A DNA stretch of 33,587 nt from Ardenticatenaceae bacterium (GCA_015491235.1 WFWG01000037.1:1-33587), one strand, 5' to 3'; shown: positions 25,678 through 33,521, counted from the stretch's first letter. Program-made: numbers and translations. The notes: a model not told the origin generated them from the letters alone.

Positions 25678-26477
25678 TCCCTCACCCGCTCGAAGGCAAT
25701 CAGGTAGTGATCGCCCAGCCACGCGCCCCAGCGCCCCAGGTACTTCTCCCACCGTGCCAAGGCCTCGAACAGGCGCGGCCAGCGCTCCACGAGGTGGCCC
25801 AGGTAGGATGGGGGCAGCAGCACGCCAATGCCCACGCTCTTCAGGTGGCGGAAGTGGGGCCGGAACTCCCGCCGCAACCGCCATGGCGTGGGATACCAGA
25901 CCCGCACCGTGCCCCCCTTGCCCACGTGAGCCTCGACACCACCGCGCCAGCGGCGGAAGGCCGCGCGCACCTGCCCGTGGGCCAGGTGCCAGGCAATTTC
26001 CCACGGGCAGAGTGGCCCCATCACCACGAAGACCGCCTTGCCGCCGGGCCGCACCCACAGCGCCAGCGCCTCGGCCAGGGGGCGCCGCTCGGGGAGGCAG
26101 TTGAGGACGCCGAAGTTGGCGAACACCAGGTCGAATTTCTCCTCCCACCGGGGGAGGAAGGTCCCCTCTCCCCGGCTGGCGTCGAACTGGGCGAAGGCGA
26201 CCCGGCCGGTGACACCGGCCACCACCGCCTTCTGCCGGGCCACTTCCAGCATGGCGGGGGCCGCGTCTGTAGCCACGACTCGCGCCCCGTGCCGGGCCAG
26301 CCACACCGCGTCCTCGCCCGTGCCGCACCCCAGCTCCAGCACGGTGTCGCCGGGGCGCACCAGGGGGGCCAGCTCTGCCCACACGGCCCCCCGCAGCCAG
26401 CGACCCAGGCGGGTGTGGGTGAAGGTCTCATCGTATCCCTCTGCCACCGTGTCAAAGGAACACATTACGTGAGGCAC
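25590..26477 (-). CDS. Class I SAM-dependent methyltransferase
   Basis: This protein has up to 295 residues. The N-terminus FDTVAEGYDETF is typical of UbiE-like methyltransferases. Motif I VLELGCGTG is at residues 46-54, followed by VVATDAAPAMLEVAR, FDLVFANFGVLNCLP, and WVRPGGKAVFVVMG. The C-terminal ~130 residues are basic and tryptophan-rich (ARWEKYLGRWGAWLGDHYL). The last ~30 residues (after IAFERVRDY) run into the opposite-strand 3' end of the DUF4058 gene and look non-conserved, an 88-nt convergent overlap. The GTG at 26477 is taken here; an ATG at 26465 (MCSFDTVAEG) is equally possible, since neither has a good ribosome site. It is separated from the radical SAM gene upstream by a composite repeat. 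Confidence 0.87.
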   Translation of the reverse strand: MPHVMCSFDTVAEGYDETFTHTRLGRWLRGAVWAELAPLVRPGDTVLELGCGTGEDAVWLARHGARVVATDAAPAMLEVARQKAVVAGVTGRVAFAQFDASRGEGTFLPRWEEKFDLVFANFGVLNCLPERRPLAEALALWVRPGGKAVFVVMGPLCPWEIAWHLAHGQVRAAFRRWRGGVEAHVGKGGTVRVWYPTPWRLRREFRPHFRHLKSVGIGVLLPPSYLGHLVERWPRLFEALARWEKYLGRWGAWLGDHYLIAFERVRDYASSSVRRRSSTQRAISGRRSGGGTGRP

Positions 26478-26507
26478 CGTCCTGCCAACCCAGGGTTTTC
26501 CGGTTTT

Positions 26508-26641
26508 CGGATTTCACAGATTTCACGGATTGAAGGAATTTCCTTTTAGCACACGGTGCCGAGGCACCGTGCTGGAATTCGGCAGGAGGCGTGTAAGGAG
26601 GCGTTAAGGTGCGACGCACTTTCGAAAGTGCGTCGCACCTT
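26508..26641 (-). repeat. Composite dispersed repeat, copy B (most complete)
   Basis: Three modules stand in a row. Block R (26508-26530) is a 23-nt sequence with ATTTCACAGATTTCACGG that recurs exactly, inverted, at 33020-33042. Block Q is a hairpin around 26554-26575 (CACGGTGCC-GAG-GCACCGTG type). Block P (26606-26641) is a perfect 36-nt palindrome. Copy A at 470-553 has P, Q and part of R; copy C at 32962-33052 has P and R. It lies between two minus-strand genes and P may terminate the upstream operon. Confidence 0.75.
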
Positions 26642-26708
26642 TTGTGTCTCCGATCTTTCCACTTTGGTCCACTTCGACGATGTATGGCATGGACGCCTTC
26701 TCTGCTGG

Positions 26709-28133
26709 TTAGTTGTCCGAGTTGTTGCTGGCGGTTTCTTTGACATTTCTTGTCACCCACATCCCCAACCGTCCCACTTTGGCGTTCACGAACGCCTTCG
26801 CCATCCGCAAGTAATCTTGCGGGGAGCCGTTGTGGCCCTGGCGTAGCTTGTGCAGGGTCACCTCCCCCACCATCCACCGGGTGGCGAAGCGGTAGAAGCG
26901 ACGGGAGCGACGTCCCGCCACCGTCAGGTCACGGTCGGAGCCCTCTTCCCACGGCTTGAGGGGAATGATGCGGTCGGCCACCAGGTCGTAGTAGGGGGTG
27001 CCCTTGATGGGGTAGGCCACGGTGGTCAGAAACACGTCCGGGTTGGCGGCCTTCAGGTGCTCCACCGTGGCCTCGATGTCCTCCCACTCCTCCCCCTCGT
27101 AGCCCAGCATGATGAACATGCCCGCCTCGATGCCGTGCTTCTGTAACAGGTGCACCATCTCCCGCACCCGGGCCGCGTTCGTGCGGCGCTGCATGGCGTC
27201 CAGCACGCGCTGGGAACCGCTCTCCGAGCCGATCCACAGCCGGAAGCAGCCCATTTCGGCCAGGGTGCGGATAACCTCCTCGTCCAGCCGGTCCTCGCGG
27301 GAGATGGTCTCGAAGGGCACCCGGATGCCCCGCCGTTTGAGTTCGTCGGCGTAGGCGAAGAACCAGCGGCGGTGAATGGTGAAGACGTCGTCGGCGTACC
27401 AGACCATGTCCGGCCGGTAGGTCTCCAGAATCAACTCCAGCTCGTCGGCCACGTTTTGGGGGGAACGGCGGCGGTGGGTGTAGCCGAAGACGGCGTGGCT
27501 GCACCAGGTGCAGGTGTAGGGGCAGCCACGGGCGGTGATCAGCGAGACGGAGCCCACGCCGTGGTGCTGGCGCCAGACGCGCACGTACTCGCCGATGTCA
27601 ATGGCCTCGCGGTCGGGGAAGGGCTGCGCGTCCAGGTCCTGGATGTAGGGGCGAGGCTCGGTGCGCACGAGTTGGCCGTCCTCCTCGCGGTAGACGATGC
27701 CCCGAATGTGAGCCATGTTCCGTGGGCCGTGGCGCGCCAGGTGGGGCAGCAATTCTTCCAGCGTCAGTTCCCCTTCACCCACTACCACCACGTCGGCGCC
27801 GCGCGCCAGGTACTCCTCGGCGTAGTTGGCGGGCTCCGGTCCGCCCAGCACCACGGTGCAGCCCTGGCCCTTGCAAAAGCGGGCCATCTCCAGCACGTTC
27901 CGGCGGGTCATCAGCGTGCCGTAGATGCCCACCACGGGCGGTCGCTCCCGCGCGACGAAGCGGCGGAAGTCCTCACGGCGGCGAAAGGTGGTGTCGAAGA
28001 CCCCCACGTCGAAGCCTCTGGCTTTCAGGTGGGCTGAAATGTAGAGGAGGCCCAGCGGCGGGTAGGGCTTCATCACCGCCTGCTCGTGGGGGTCCTCGTT
28101 CAAGTAGTAGCTGTGAGCCAGCAAGATGTCCAT
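26709..28133 (-). CDS. B12-binding-like radical SAM protein (type B, copy 1)
   Basis: This 474-residue protein has an N-terminal B12-binding-like domain (~1-140; VVLGGPEPANYAEEYL and VVVVGEGELTLEELL). A radical SAM domain has Cys204, Cys208 and Cys211 in RGCPYTCTWCSHAVFG, then GSESGSQRVLDAMQR and MLGYEGEEWEDIEAT. The C-terminal tail ends in a basic segment and NNSDN. The N-terminus DILLAHSYYLNEDP followed by PYPPLGLLY is clearly related to that of the protein at 30005-31588 (type B). It follows the PPOX-like gene with a 3-nt gap, so they are cotranscribed. Members of this group include enzymes that methylate unactivated carbons, close rings or oxidise pigments and lipids; the reaction here is not deducible. 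Confidence 0.88.
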   Translation of the reverse strand: MDILLAHSYYLNEDPHEQAVMKPYPPLGLLYISAHLKARGFDVGVFDTTFRRREDFRRFVARERPPVVGIYGTLMTRRNVLEMARFCKGQGCTVVLGGPEPANYAEEYLARGADVVVVGEGELTLEELLPHLARHGPRNMAHIRGIVYREEDGQLVRTEPRPYIQDLDAQPFPDREAIDIGEYVRVWRQHHGVGSVSLITARGCPYTCTWCSHAVFGYTHRRRSPQNVADELELILETYRPDMVWYADDVFTIHRRWFFAYADELKRRGIRVPFETISREDRLDEEVIRTLAEMGCFRLWIGSESGSQRVLDAMQRRTNAARVREMVHLLQKHGIEAGMFIMLGYEGEEWEDIEATVEHLKAANPDVFLTTVAYPIKGTPYYDLVADRIIPLKPWEEGSDRDLTVAGRRSRRFYRFATRWMVGEVTLHKLRQGHNGSPQDYLRMAKAFVNAKVGRLGMWVTRNVKETASNNSDN

Positions 28134-28136
28134 CGC

Positions 28137-28538
28137 TCACCCGAAGACCGACACGTGCTCCGGCAGAATCTTGTAAATCACCCGCACCTCGCCCGGCCGG
28201 CGCCACGGGTAGCGATCCAGGCCCCGGTATTTCTTGGCCAGCCGGTCAATGTGCTCGTCGGCGCCCTCCTCGGTGATTTCCACCACGCGCCCGCGGATCT
28301 GCACGTAGCGGTAGGGGTTCTCGGGGTCGGAGACTTCGATGGCCACGCGCGGGTCGCGGCGCATGTTGCGGTCCTTCTGGCGGCCGCGGGCACTGTTCAC
28401 CAGCACGTGGGTGCCGTCGAAGTCAATCCAGACCGGCGTTACCTGGGGACTGCCGTCGGGCATCAGCGTGGCCAGGTGGCCGAAGGCGCGCTTCTCGAAC
28501 GAGAACAGGTCCAGGTGGGATTCGGGAATGGGCGTCAT
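28137..28538 (-). CDS. PPOX-class F420-dependent-type oxidoreductase
   Basis: This 133-residue split beta-barrel flavoprotein-like protein is of the pyridoxamine 5'-phosphate oxidase superfamily, in the F420-dependent subgroup. Family elements are FGHLATLMPDGSPQVTPVWIDFDG (core LATLMPDGSPQVTPVW), VLVNSARGRQKDRNMRRDPRVAIEV, and YVQIRGRVVEIT. The length is typical for this small subgroup. Members bind FMN or the deazaflavin F420 and transfer hydride. Cofactor choice cannot be told from sequence alone. Start at 28538 has GAGGAGG just upstream. It sits between two radical SAM genes (gaps 3 and 16 nt) and is therefore probably a redox partner or tailoring enzyme of the pathway. Confidence 0.88.
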   Translation of the reverse strand: MTPIPESHLDLFSFEKRAFGHLATLMPDGSPQVTPVWIDFDGTHVLVNSARGRQKDRNMRRDPRVAIEVSDPENPYRYVQIRGRVVEITEEGADEHIDRLAKKYRGLDRYPWRRPGEVRVIYKILPEHVSVFG

Positions 28539-28554
28539 GGTTCTCCTCCTCGTT

Positions 28555-30012
28555 TTATGAGAGTTTGGGCAACGGCTTCAGGCGTTCCACGATGACTTTC
28601 TCCACCGGCGCGCGGTAGAAATTCCGCCCGCAGCGCCAGCGGGCAATGACCTGGAGGGGACGCCGCCACCACCGTTCCGGCCCCCAGGCGAAGCGGTTGT
28701 AGAACTTGAAACGCTCCACGAGTTCGTACTTCTCGCGGCTCACCCACGGGCCAGCCGAGCCGATGAAGTCGAACTCGGCCCACTCCTCCAGCGTCTGGGG
28801 CAGGCGATACCCGTTGCGCACCACTTCCTCGGTGATGCGCGAGCCGGGGTAGGGCTTGTAGTAGAAAATGGGCGTCTCGAACCGGGGGCTCATGGCCCGC
28901 AGGCGCTTCACCATCTCCAGCGTGGCCCACACGCTCTCCTCACTCTCGCCTGGAAAGCCCACGATGAAGGGGAAGATGGCTCCCAAGTTGTGGCGCACGC
29001 ACTTCTCGGCGCAGTCCAACACCTGTTCCAGGGTGATGTCCTTGGTCATCCAGTTCAGCATCTCCTGGGAGCCGGACTCCACGCCGATGATCACCTGCCG
29101 CAGGCCGGCGCGTGCGCACAGGGCGAAGACCTCGTCGGGCAGGCGGGCGCCCTGGTCGGCCCGCATGGTGGCCGTCCAGGTGAACGTCAGTCCCCGGCGC
29201 AGGAACTCCTCGGCGATGGCTACCACCCGCTTCCGGTGGGTGAAGAAGGTCTCGTCCTGAAAGGCCAGGTCCTCGAACCGGTAGCGGCGCCACAGGTGCT
29301 CGACCTCTTCCCCCACCCGCTCCGGCGCCAGGGCCACCCAGCGGCGCTTGTAGACGAAGGGGTCGGCGCAGAAGGCGCAACGGTAGTGGCAGCCGGTGGA
29401 GGAGACGTAGTCGAGCTGGCGCTGCTTCTTGCGCCGGAAGTAGCGCTCGACGGGAATCAGCGCGTAGTTGGCCGGGGGCAGGGCGTTCATGTCGGTCAGG
29501 GGGCGAGGCGGATTGAGCACGCCACCGCTTGAAGGTGCGACGCACTTCCGAAGTGCGTCGCACCTTCTTTCTGCGTACGCGCACCCGGCCACGCCTTCGA
29601 GAGACGCGCCGGCGGCCAGGCGCTCCACAAGCTCGGCAAACGTGACCTCCCCATGGCCCTGGACCGTCACGTCAACGGCGGGTTCCTCCAGCGTCTCCAG
29701 GGGGAAGAGGGAGGGGTGCCAGCCGCCCCAGACCACCGGCAGGTGGGGGTAGCGCGCCTTGGCAGCCCGTGACACCCGCAGGGCGTCCCGGATGGGCGCC
29801 CCGGTCAGCACGGTGACGCCCAGGCAGAGGGCACCGTCTGCCTCGGCCAGCACGGCCTTCACGGGGTCCCGCTCCAACCGGCCATCCACAATGCGCACCT
29901 CGTACCGGCGCGGGTCCAGGGCCGAGCCCACGGCCAGCAGGGCCAGGGGCATGGTGTAGAAGACGGCCTGTGGGTTGTAGAGCACGATCTTGTGGCGCTT
30001 CATGTCAAGCAT
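28555..30012 (-). CDS. B12-binding-like radical SAM protein (type A, copy 2)
   Basis: This 485-residue protein has an N-terminal B12-binding-like domain (KIVLYNPQAVFY, WGGWHPSLFPLET, VQGHGEVTFAELV). A radical SAM domain has Cys208, Cys212 and Cys215 in TGCHYRCAFC, then IGVESGSQEMLNWM and IVGFPGESEESV, and the usual basic C-terminal tail. It is closest to the protein at 21630-23114. A GTGCGACGCAC palindrome (29531-29567) lies in frame and encodes residues ~149-161 (RRCDALRKCVAPS) in the linker between the two domains, where the paralogues have a short DGQ-like turn. The start at 30012 is chosen because GGAGGG stands ~12 nt upstream. It overlaps the preceding gene's stop by 8 nt; an ATG at 30003 is the alternative. 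Confidence 0.87.
   Translation of the reverse strand: MLDMKRHKIVLYNPQAVFYTMPLALLAVGSALDPRRYEVRIVDGRLERDPVKAVLAEADGALCLGVTVLTGAPIRDALRVSRAAKARYPHLPVVWGGWHPSLFPLETLEEPAVDVTVQGHGEVTFAELVERLAAGASLEGVAGCAYAERRCDALRKCVAPSSGGVLNPPRPLTDMNALPPANYALIPVERYFRRKKQRQLDYVSSTGCHYRCAFCADPFVYKRRWVALAPERVGEEVEHLWRRYRFEDLAFQDETFFTHRKRVVAIAEEFLRRGLTFTWTATMRADQGARLPDEVFALCARAGLRQVIIGVESGSQEMLNWMTKDITLEQVLDCAEKCVRHNLGAIFPFIVGFPGESEESVWATLEMVKRLRAMSPRFETPIFYYKPYPGSRITEEVVRNGYRLPQTLEEWAEFDFIGSAGPWVSREKYELVERFKFYNRFAWGPERWWRRPLQVIARWRCGRNFYRAPVEKVIVERLKPLPKLS
29531..29567. repeat. GTGCGACGCAC palindrome inside a coding region
   Basis: Arms 29531-29547 and 29551-29567 are exact reverse complements (18-bp stem if 29548 pairs with 29550). 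The same arm sequence is found at 16542-16576 and 26606-26641. The palindrome is read in frame within the radical SAM gene 28555-30012, adding Arg- and Cys-containing residues. Confidence 0.85.
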
Positions 30013-31588
30013 CTGGGCGTTCAGCCCTCCTGAGATTGGCCGCCTCCGGGAGGCTGGGCTGTGGACTGGGCGTCGCGGCCGCCTCCGGGCTGAGCTCCAC
30101 GGGCAGCGGGTCAATGCCCCGGTGGGGGACCTTTTCCAGCCGGTCGAGGCGGTAGCGCTCCCAGGGCAGGGTGACGGCGTAATAGAGCGCGGCCGCCGCG
30201 CGGCGCAGGTGGTGCCGCGTGATCTGCCGGGGGCGGCGCGCCAGCACCATCAGCTCCCGCCACGCCTTCCGGACCCGAAACTCCCTGTGCAGCACGCGGT
30301 GAAGTTGGCGGTAGAAGGCCGTGGTGTAGGGACCCTTGTAGAGCATGGCTAGGTCGTTGGAGTCCAGCCAGTTCTGCTTGACGCCAAGCTGGTCCTTCAC
30401 CCGCTCGTAGAACTTGGTGCCGGGCAACGGGTACGAGACGGACATGCCGATGTCGTCGGGCTGGCACTCCCGCACCATTTTGAGGGTGAGTTCGATGTCG
30501 GCCCGCGTCTCGCCGGGGTAGCCGAACTGGAGGAAGAAGCCCACCCGAATGCCCGCGTCGTGCAGGCGGCGCGTGGCCTCGTAAATTTGCTCCACCCGGA
30601 TGCCCTTTTCCATGGCGTCCAGAATTTTCTGCGAGCCGGACTCGGCGCCGATCCAGACGATCTGGCAGCCCGCCCGCTTCAGGGCCTCAATGTCCCCGTC
30701 GCGCAGCAGCAGGTCGGCGCGGCTCAAGCACTTGAAGGGCACGCTGGCGCCTTCCGCCTCCACCAGCGCGGCAAAGCGTTGCAACCAGCCTGGTTTCAGG
30801 CCCATGATGTCGTCGGCGAACCAGATGTGGTCCGGGCGGTACGTCTCCTTGAGCCACTTGAGTTCGGCCACCACGTTTTCGGGGCTGCGCACGGTGTAGC
30901 GCTGGCCCCAGATGGGCTTGGCGCACCAGTTGCAGTGGTAGGGGCAGCCGCGCGTGGTGACCATGTTCATGGAGAAGTAGCCGTGGCGTGCCTGCCAGAT
31001 GCGCCGGTAGCGCTCCACGTCCACCAGGTCCCAGGCGGGGAAGGGGAGGGCGTCCAGGTCCCGGATGATGGGACGGGGCGGCGTGCGGCGCACGGTCTCT
31101 CCTTCCAGCCAGGCCAGCCCCAGGATGTCGTTCGGCGCGGTGGGGCCGCGGCCGGCCAGGTGGTCCACCAGCTCGCCCAGCGTGACCTCGCCCTCGCCCA
31201 CGATGACGAAGTGGGCGCCAGCCCGCAGGTAGATGTCGGGGTGGTCGCTGGCGTCGGAGCCGGCCACGATGACCGTGCAGCCCCGCTCGCGGGCCGTGCG
31301 GATCATCGTGAGGGCCGCCTGGCGCATGCGCAGCAGGCACATCTTGCTCAAGTAGTTGAAGTTGTCCTCGTAGAGCACGGCTAGCCGGGGGCGCTCCCTG
31401 TCCAGGGTCGCGGCCCACTCCTGCTCCGACTGGGCCAGCATGGCGTCGAAGAGGGCCACGTCGTAACCCCGCTGCCGCAAATAAGCGGCCGCGTACAGGG
31501 TCCCAAGGGGTGGGTAGGGCTGCATGGCCTCCCACAGCTTGGGATCGAACCGCAGGTAGTAGGATTGTCCCAACAGAATGTCGCTCAT
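30005..31588 (-). CDS. B12-binding-like radical SAM protein (type B, copy 2)
   Basis: This 527-residue protein has an N-terminal B12-binding-like domain (~1-150; GSDASDHPDIYLRAGA and VIVGEGEVTLGELV). A radical SAM domain has Cys215, Cys219 and Cys222 in RGCPYHCNWCAKPIWG, then IGAESGSQKILDAMEKG and FGYPGETRADIELT. An extra Pro/Ala-rich C-terminal tail (~495-527) is absent from the other copies. Its start DILLGQSYYLRFDP with PYPPLGTLY marks it as type B, like the protein at 26709-28133. The ATG at 31588 overlaps the stop of the nucleotidyltransferase-like gene by 4 nt; the frame is open upstream but is not used. The stop overlaps the next radical SAM start. Confidence 0.88.
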   Translation of the reverse strand: MSDILLGQSYYLRFDPKLWEAMQPYPPLGTLYAAAYLRQRGYDVALFDAMLAQSEQEWAATLDRERPRLAVLYEDNFNYLSKMCLLRMRQAALTMIRTARERGCTVIVAGSDASDHPDIYLRAGAHFVIVGEGEVTLGELVDHLAGRGPTAPNDILGLAWLEGETVRRTPPRPIIRDLDALPFPAWDLVDVERYRRIWQARHGYFSMNMVTTRGCPYHCNWCAKPIWGQRYTVRSPENVVAELKWLKETYRPDHIWFADDIMGLKPGWLQRFAALVEAEGASVPFKCLSRADLLLRDGDIEALKRAGCQIVWIGAESGSQKILDAMEKGIRVEQIYEATRRLHDAGIRVGFFLQFGYPGETRADIELTLKMVRECQPDDIGMSVSYPLPGTKFYERVKDQLGVKQNWLDSNDLAMLYKGPYTTAFYRQLHRVLHREFRVRKAWRELMVLARRPRQITRHHLRRAAAALYYAVTLPWERYRLDRLEKVPHRGIDPLPVELSPEAAATPSPQPSLPEAANLRRAERPDA

Positions 31589-32508
31589 TCCAACCCCAGC
31601 CTCGTCAGGCGTTGTCGGTAAGCGCGCAGCGTGCGCCGTCCGTAGCCGTCGAAGTGGCCCTTGCACCAGTCGGGCGCGAAGGCCGCTTCTGGGTTGCCGT
31701 TGGCCTGAGCGCGGAATTTGCGCACCTTGCGGTTCATCTCCCACTCCTCCAGCCAGCAGCCGGGAGAAGTGCGGAGCAGCCGTTCGGCCACCTGGCTCGG
31801 GAGAAGCCCCCAGGGGCTGTTCGTTTTCTCGTTGGGCGGAGATGCAGGCGGTGGGCCATCGGCGTTGGGCAAAAAGACGCTCGTCCACCTATTGATTGTA
31901 CGCAGGCGGCGGTAGACGGCCATTCCCGTCAGGGGCACCATTTGGGTGAGTTCGTGGGCCGTGAACAGGTTGCGGTCGGGAATGGCGAGGGCGCGCGTGG
32001 AAAGGAAGTAGTTGGGACAGAGTTCCACCCCGTGCCGCCGAACGAGCCGCACCAAGCCGATGACGAAGGCCCGGCAGATCCACAGGCGGCCTGGCTCGGT
32101 GACGACGAGGTAGTCAATGTCGGCTCCTGGCTCCACGTTGTTCACGGCCAGCGCGCCGGTGACCGCCACCATGCGCACAAAGGGAAGGCGACCTATCAAG
32201 TGGCCGTACCGAACAGCGTGGGGCCACAACTGACGGGCTACCTCCTCTCGTTCCCGGCGCAGGTGAACCAGGTGTTCGCGATCCCGGAAGGAGACGTATC
32301 CGTCAGTGCGTGTCAAAAAGGGCACCAGGCTCTCGGACGACAGCGCCTTCCAGACAATTGTCGGAGGGGCCCGTTGCCCGATCAGGTAGCGGTGGAGTTC
32401 AGGGAGACGCAGGGGATAATCGAACACGTCGGCATAGGCCACAGTTTGAAGGATGGCCTGTTCAAGTGGACGGAGCACCGCAGCGTTCATGGGCAACTTG
32501 AATACCAT
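31585..32508 (-). CDS. Nucleotidyltransferase-fold protein with N-terminal winged-helix-like region
   Basis: This 307-residue protein has a first part (~8-105) resembling a winged-helix domain (AILQTVAYADVFDYPLRLPELHRYL). A DNA polymerase beta-type nucleotidyltransferase core follows. The glycine loop is GALAVNN (118-124, where GSxA is usual) and the metal-binding pair Asp130-x-Asp132 is in GADIDYLVV. A third acidic residue is not obvious, but LCPNYFLSTRAL fits the usual next strand. It lacks a good ribosome site at both possible ATGs (32508 and 32490). It is the first gene of the radical SAM cluster, coupled by ATGA to the next gene. It may be a sugar- or small-molecule nucleotidyltransferase or an enzyme-like regulator. 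Confidence 0.72.
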   Translation of the reverse strand: MVFKLPMNAAVLRPLEQAILQTVAYADVFDYPLRLPELHRYLIGQRAPPTIVWKALSSESLVPFLTRTDGYVSFRDREHLVHLRREREEVARQLWPHAVRYGHLIGRLPFVRMVAVTGALAVNNVEPGADIDYLVVTEPGRLWICRAFVIGLVRLVRRHGVELCPNYFLSTRALAIPDRNLFTAHELTQMVPLTGMAVYRRLRTINRWTSVFLPNADGPPPASPPNEKTNSPWGLLPSQVAERLLRTSPGCWLEEWEMNRKVRKFRAQANGNPEAAFAPDWCKGHFDGYGRRTLRAYRQRLTRLGLE

Positions 32509-32599
32509 TTCGGAGGAGGGTCCCTCGGCACCCCCACTCCAAACTCCTCCTGTACGTCAACTCAAGGTCCTTCAGGATAGAGCGAACTTGCCATTCTAA

Positions 32600-32844
32600 T
32601 ACCAATTGCTTTCTCGAACACCTTGTTTCAATCCTGGTGTCCCCCTGAAACGTGGGACGACGGCGTGCCATGCCAGCGGCTTGAGCCGAGATACGGCTCG
32701 GCGCCGCCGTAAGAGAAGAAATTGTGGAGAACTGGGGCGGCGAAGCCGCCCCAGTTCTCCACAATTTTTCCCTCTTTGGGTGGGCGGGATGGCGGCGCCG
32801 CACCCCTTCTGTGAGCAGGCGACGTTACCGAACGCAAATTGGTA
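32600..32844. repeat. MITE-like element with short inverted ends
   Basis: TACCAATTGC (32600-32609) and GCAAATTGGTA (32834-32844) are near-perfect inverted ends, 1 nt apart in length. Inside are a GAGCCG/CGGCTC hairpin (~32682-32700), a perfect 23-bp hairpin (32719-32767) and the GGCGCC core (32775-32804). AATTGGT also ends the ~100-bp repeats near the window edges. No target-site duplication was confirmed, so a MITE is only a possibility. Confidence 0.4.
32719..32767. repeat. Perfect 23-bp hairpin plus GGCGCC element, copy 2
   Basis: Arms 32719-32741 and 32745-32767 are exact reverse complements with loop GAA, and the core is GGGGCGGC/GCCGCCCC. A T-run follows on the plus strand. The GGCGCC core (32775-32804) stands directly to the right, in the same order as at the right window edge. 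Confidence 0.8.
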
Positions 32845-32961
32845 CTATCTATTCGCGCAATTGGCATAGCTGAGGAAAAAACGAGGCTACAGCCATAACG
32901 AGCGATCATAGCGTCAGCCGTCAGGGATGAACGAGAGCCGCGTTCGCGCAGGATAAGGGGC

Positions 32962-33052
32962 AAGGTGCAGCGCACCTGGCAGATGCGTCGCACCTTCACT
33001 GCGCGCCAAAATCCCTTTCATCCGTGAAATCTGTGAAATCCGTGGTGAGAAA
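32962..33052 (+). repeat. Composite dispersed repeat, copy C
   Basis: A degraded version of palindrome P (32962-32996, AAGGTGC ... GCACCTT arms) is followed by block R (33020-33042, exact inverted copy of 26508-26530) and CGTGGTGAGAAAA, which also occurs near 541-553. Block Q is missing. It stops about 35 nt before the tRNA promoter. Confidence 0.65.
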
Positions 33053-33086
33053 ACCAGAATCCGCCAGGATACGCGCGCACAAAAAA

Positions 33087-33115
33087 TTGACAGAGAAATC
33101 GTCTTGTGGTATAGT
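33087..33115 (+). promoter_or_regulatory. Promoter of the tRNA-Cys gene
   Basis: A consensus TTGACA (33087-33092), a 17-bp spacer and TATAGT (33110-33115) stand 10 nt before the mature tRNA 5' end. Confidence 0.85.
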
Positions 33116-33125
33116 AAAAATGCCA

Positions 33126-33197
<72 letters not shown>

Positions 33198-33201
33198 CTC
33201 A

Positions 33202-33226
33202 GGCCCGCCAGCAAGCGGGCCTTTTT
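33202..33226 (+). terminator. Intrinsic terminator of tRNA-Cys
   Basis: A 7-bp stem GGCCCGC/GCGGGCC with loop CAGCAA is followed by TTTTT, starting 5 nt after the tRNA. Confidence 0.88.
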
Positions 33227-33422
33227 GCTTACACAGCGAATTCCAGGCCCACAGTGCCCCTTTCGCTATGGATGTCTCCACCGGGGAGCCCGTGCAGGCT
33301 CTCCGGCCAATGCAGGCCCTTCCTCGCCGGCCAAGTTCGCGTTTGTTGTTCCTCCAGCCCTGCACTACAATACTCTCCAGTACATTACCTGAACCGGCCC
33401 GGCCAAACGCGCACAACGTGAT
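33227..33422. other. Intergenic stretch without recognised gene
   Basis: Only a short imperfect hairpin (GGGGAGCC/GGCTCTCC, about 33275-33300) and some CCGGCC-rich sequence are visible. No open frame here resembles a real gene. Confidence 0.4.
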
Positions 33423-33521
33423 ACCAATTGGGCGTGGAAATGGCATGAGGTCACGTGCTCCTTCGGAGACCCGGAGGCGAGCGCATGAACATGTGCGGCG
33501 CCGCACCACCTCATTCCGGGG
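33423..33521 (-). repeat. Right copy of the ~100-bp inverted repeat
   Basis: This is the reverse complement of 36-135, with roughly 92 percent identity by eye. It contains GTGCGGCGCCGCAC and ends at ACCAATT. See the left copy; the two stand in opposite orientation about 33.3 kb apart. Confidence 0.8.

Larger units (their letters stand above)
32509..33086. other. Repeat-filled intergenic region between cluster and tRNA
   Basis: This stretch is almost entirely repeats and hairpins: a putative 245-bp element at 32600-32844 and a composite repeat at 32962-33052. No protein or RNA gene could be supported. A clear promoter for the minus-strand cluster was not found. Confidence 0.55.
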
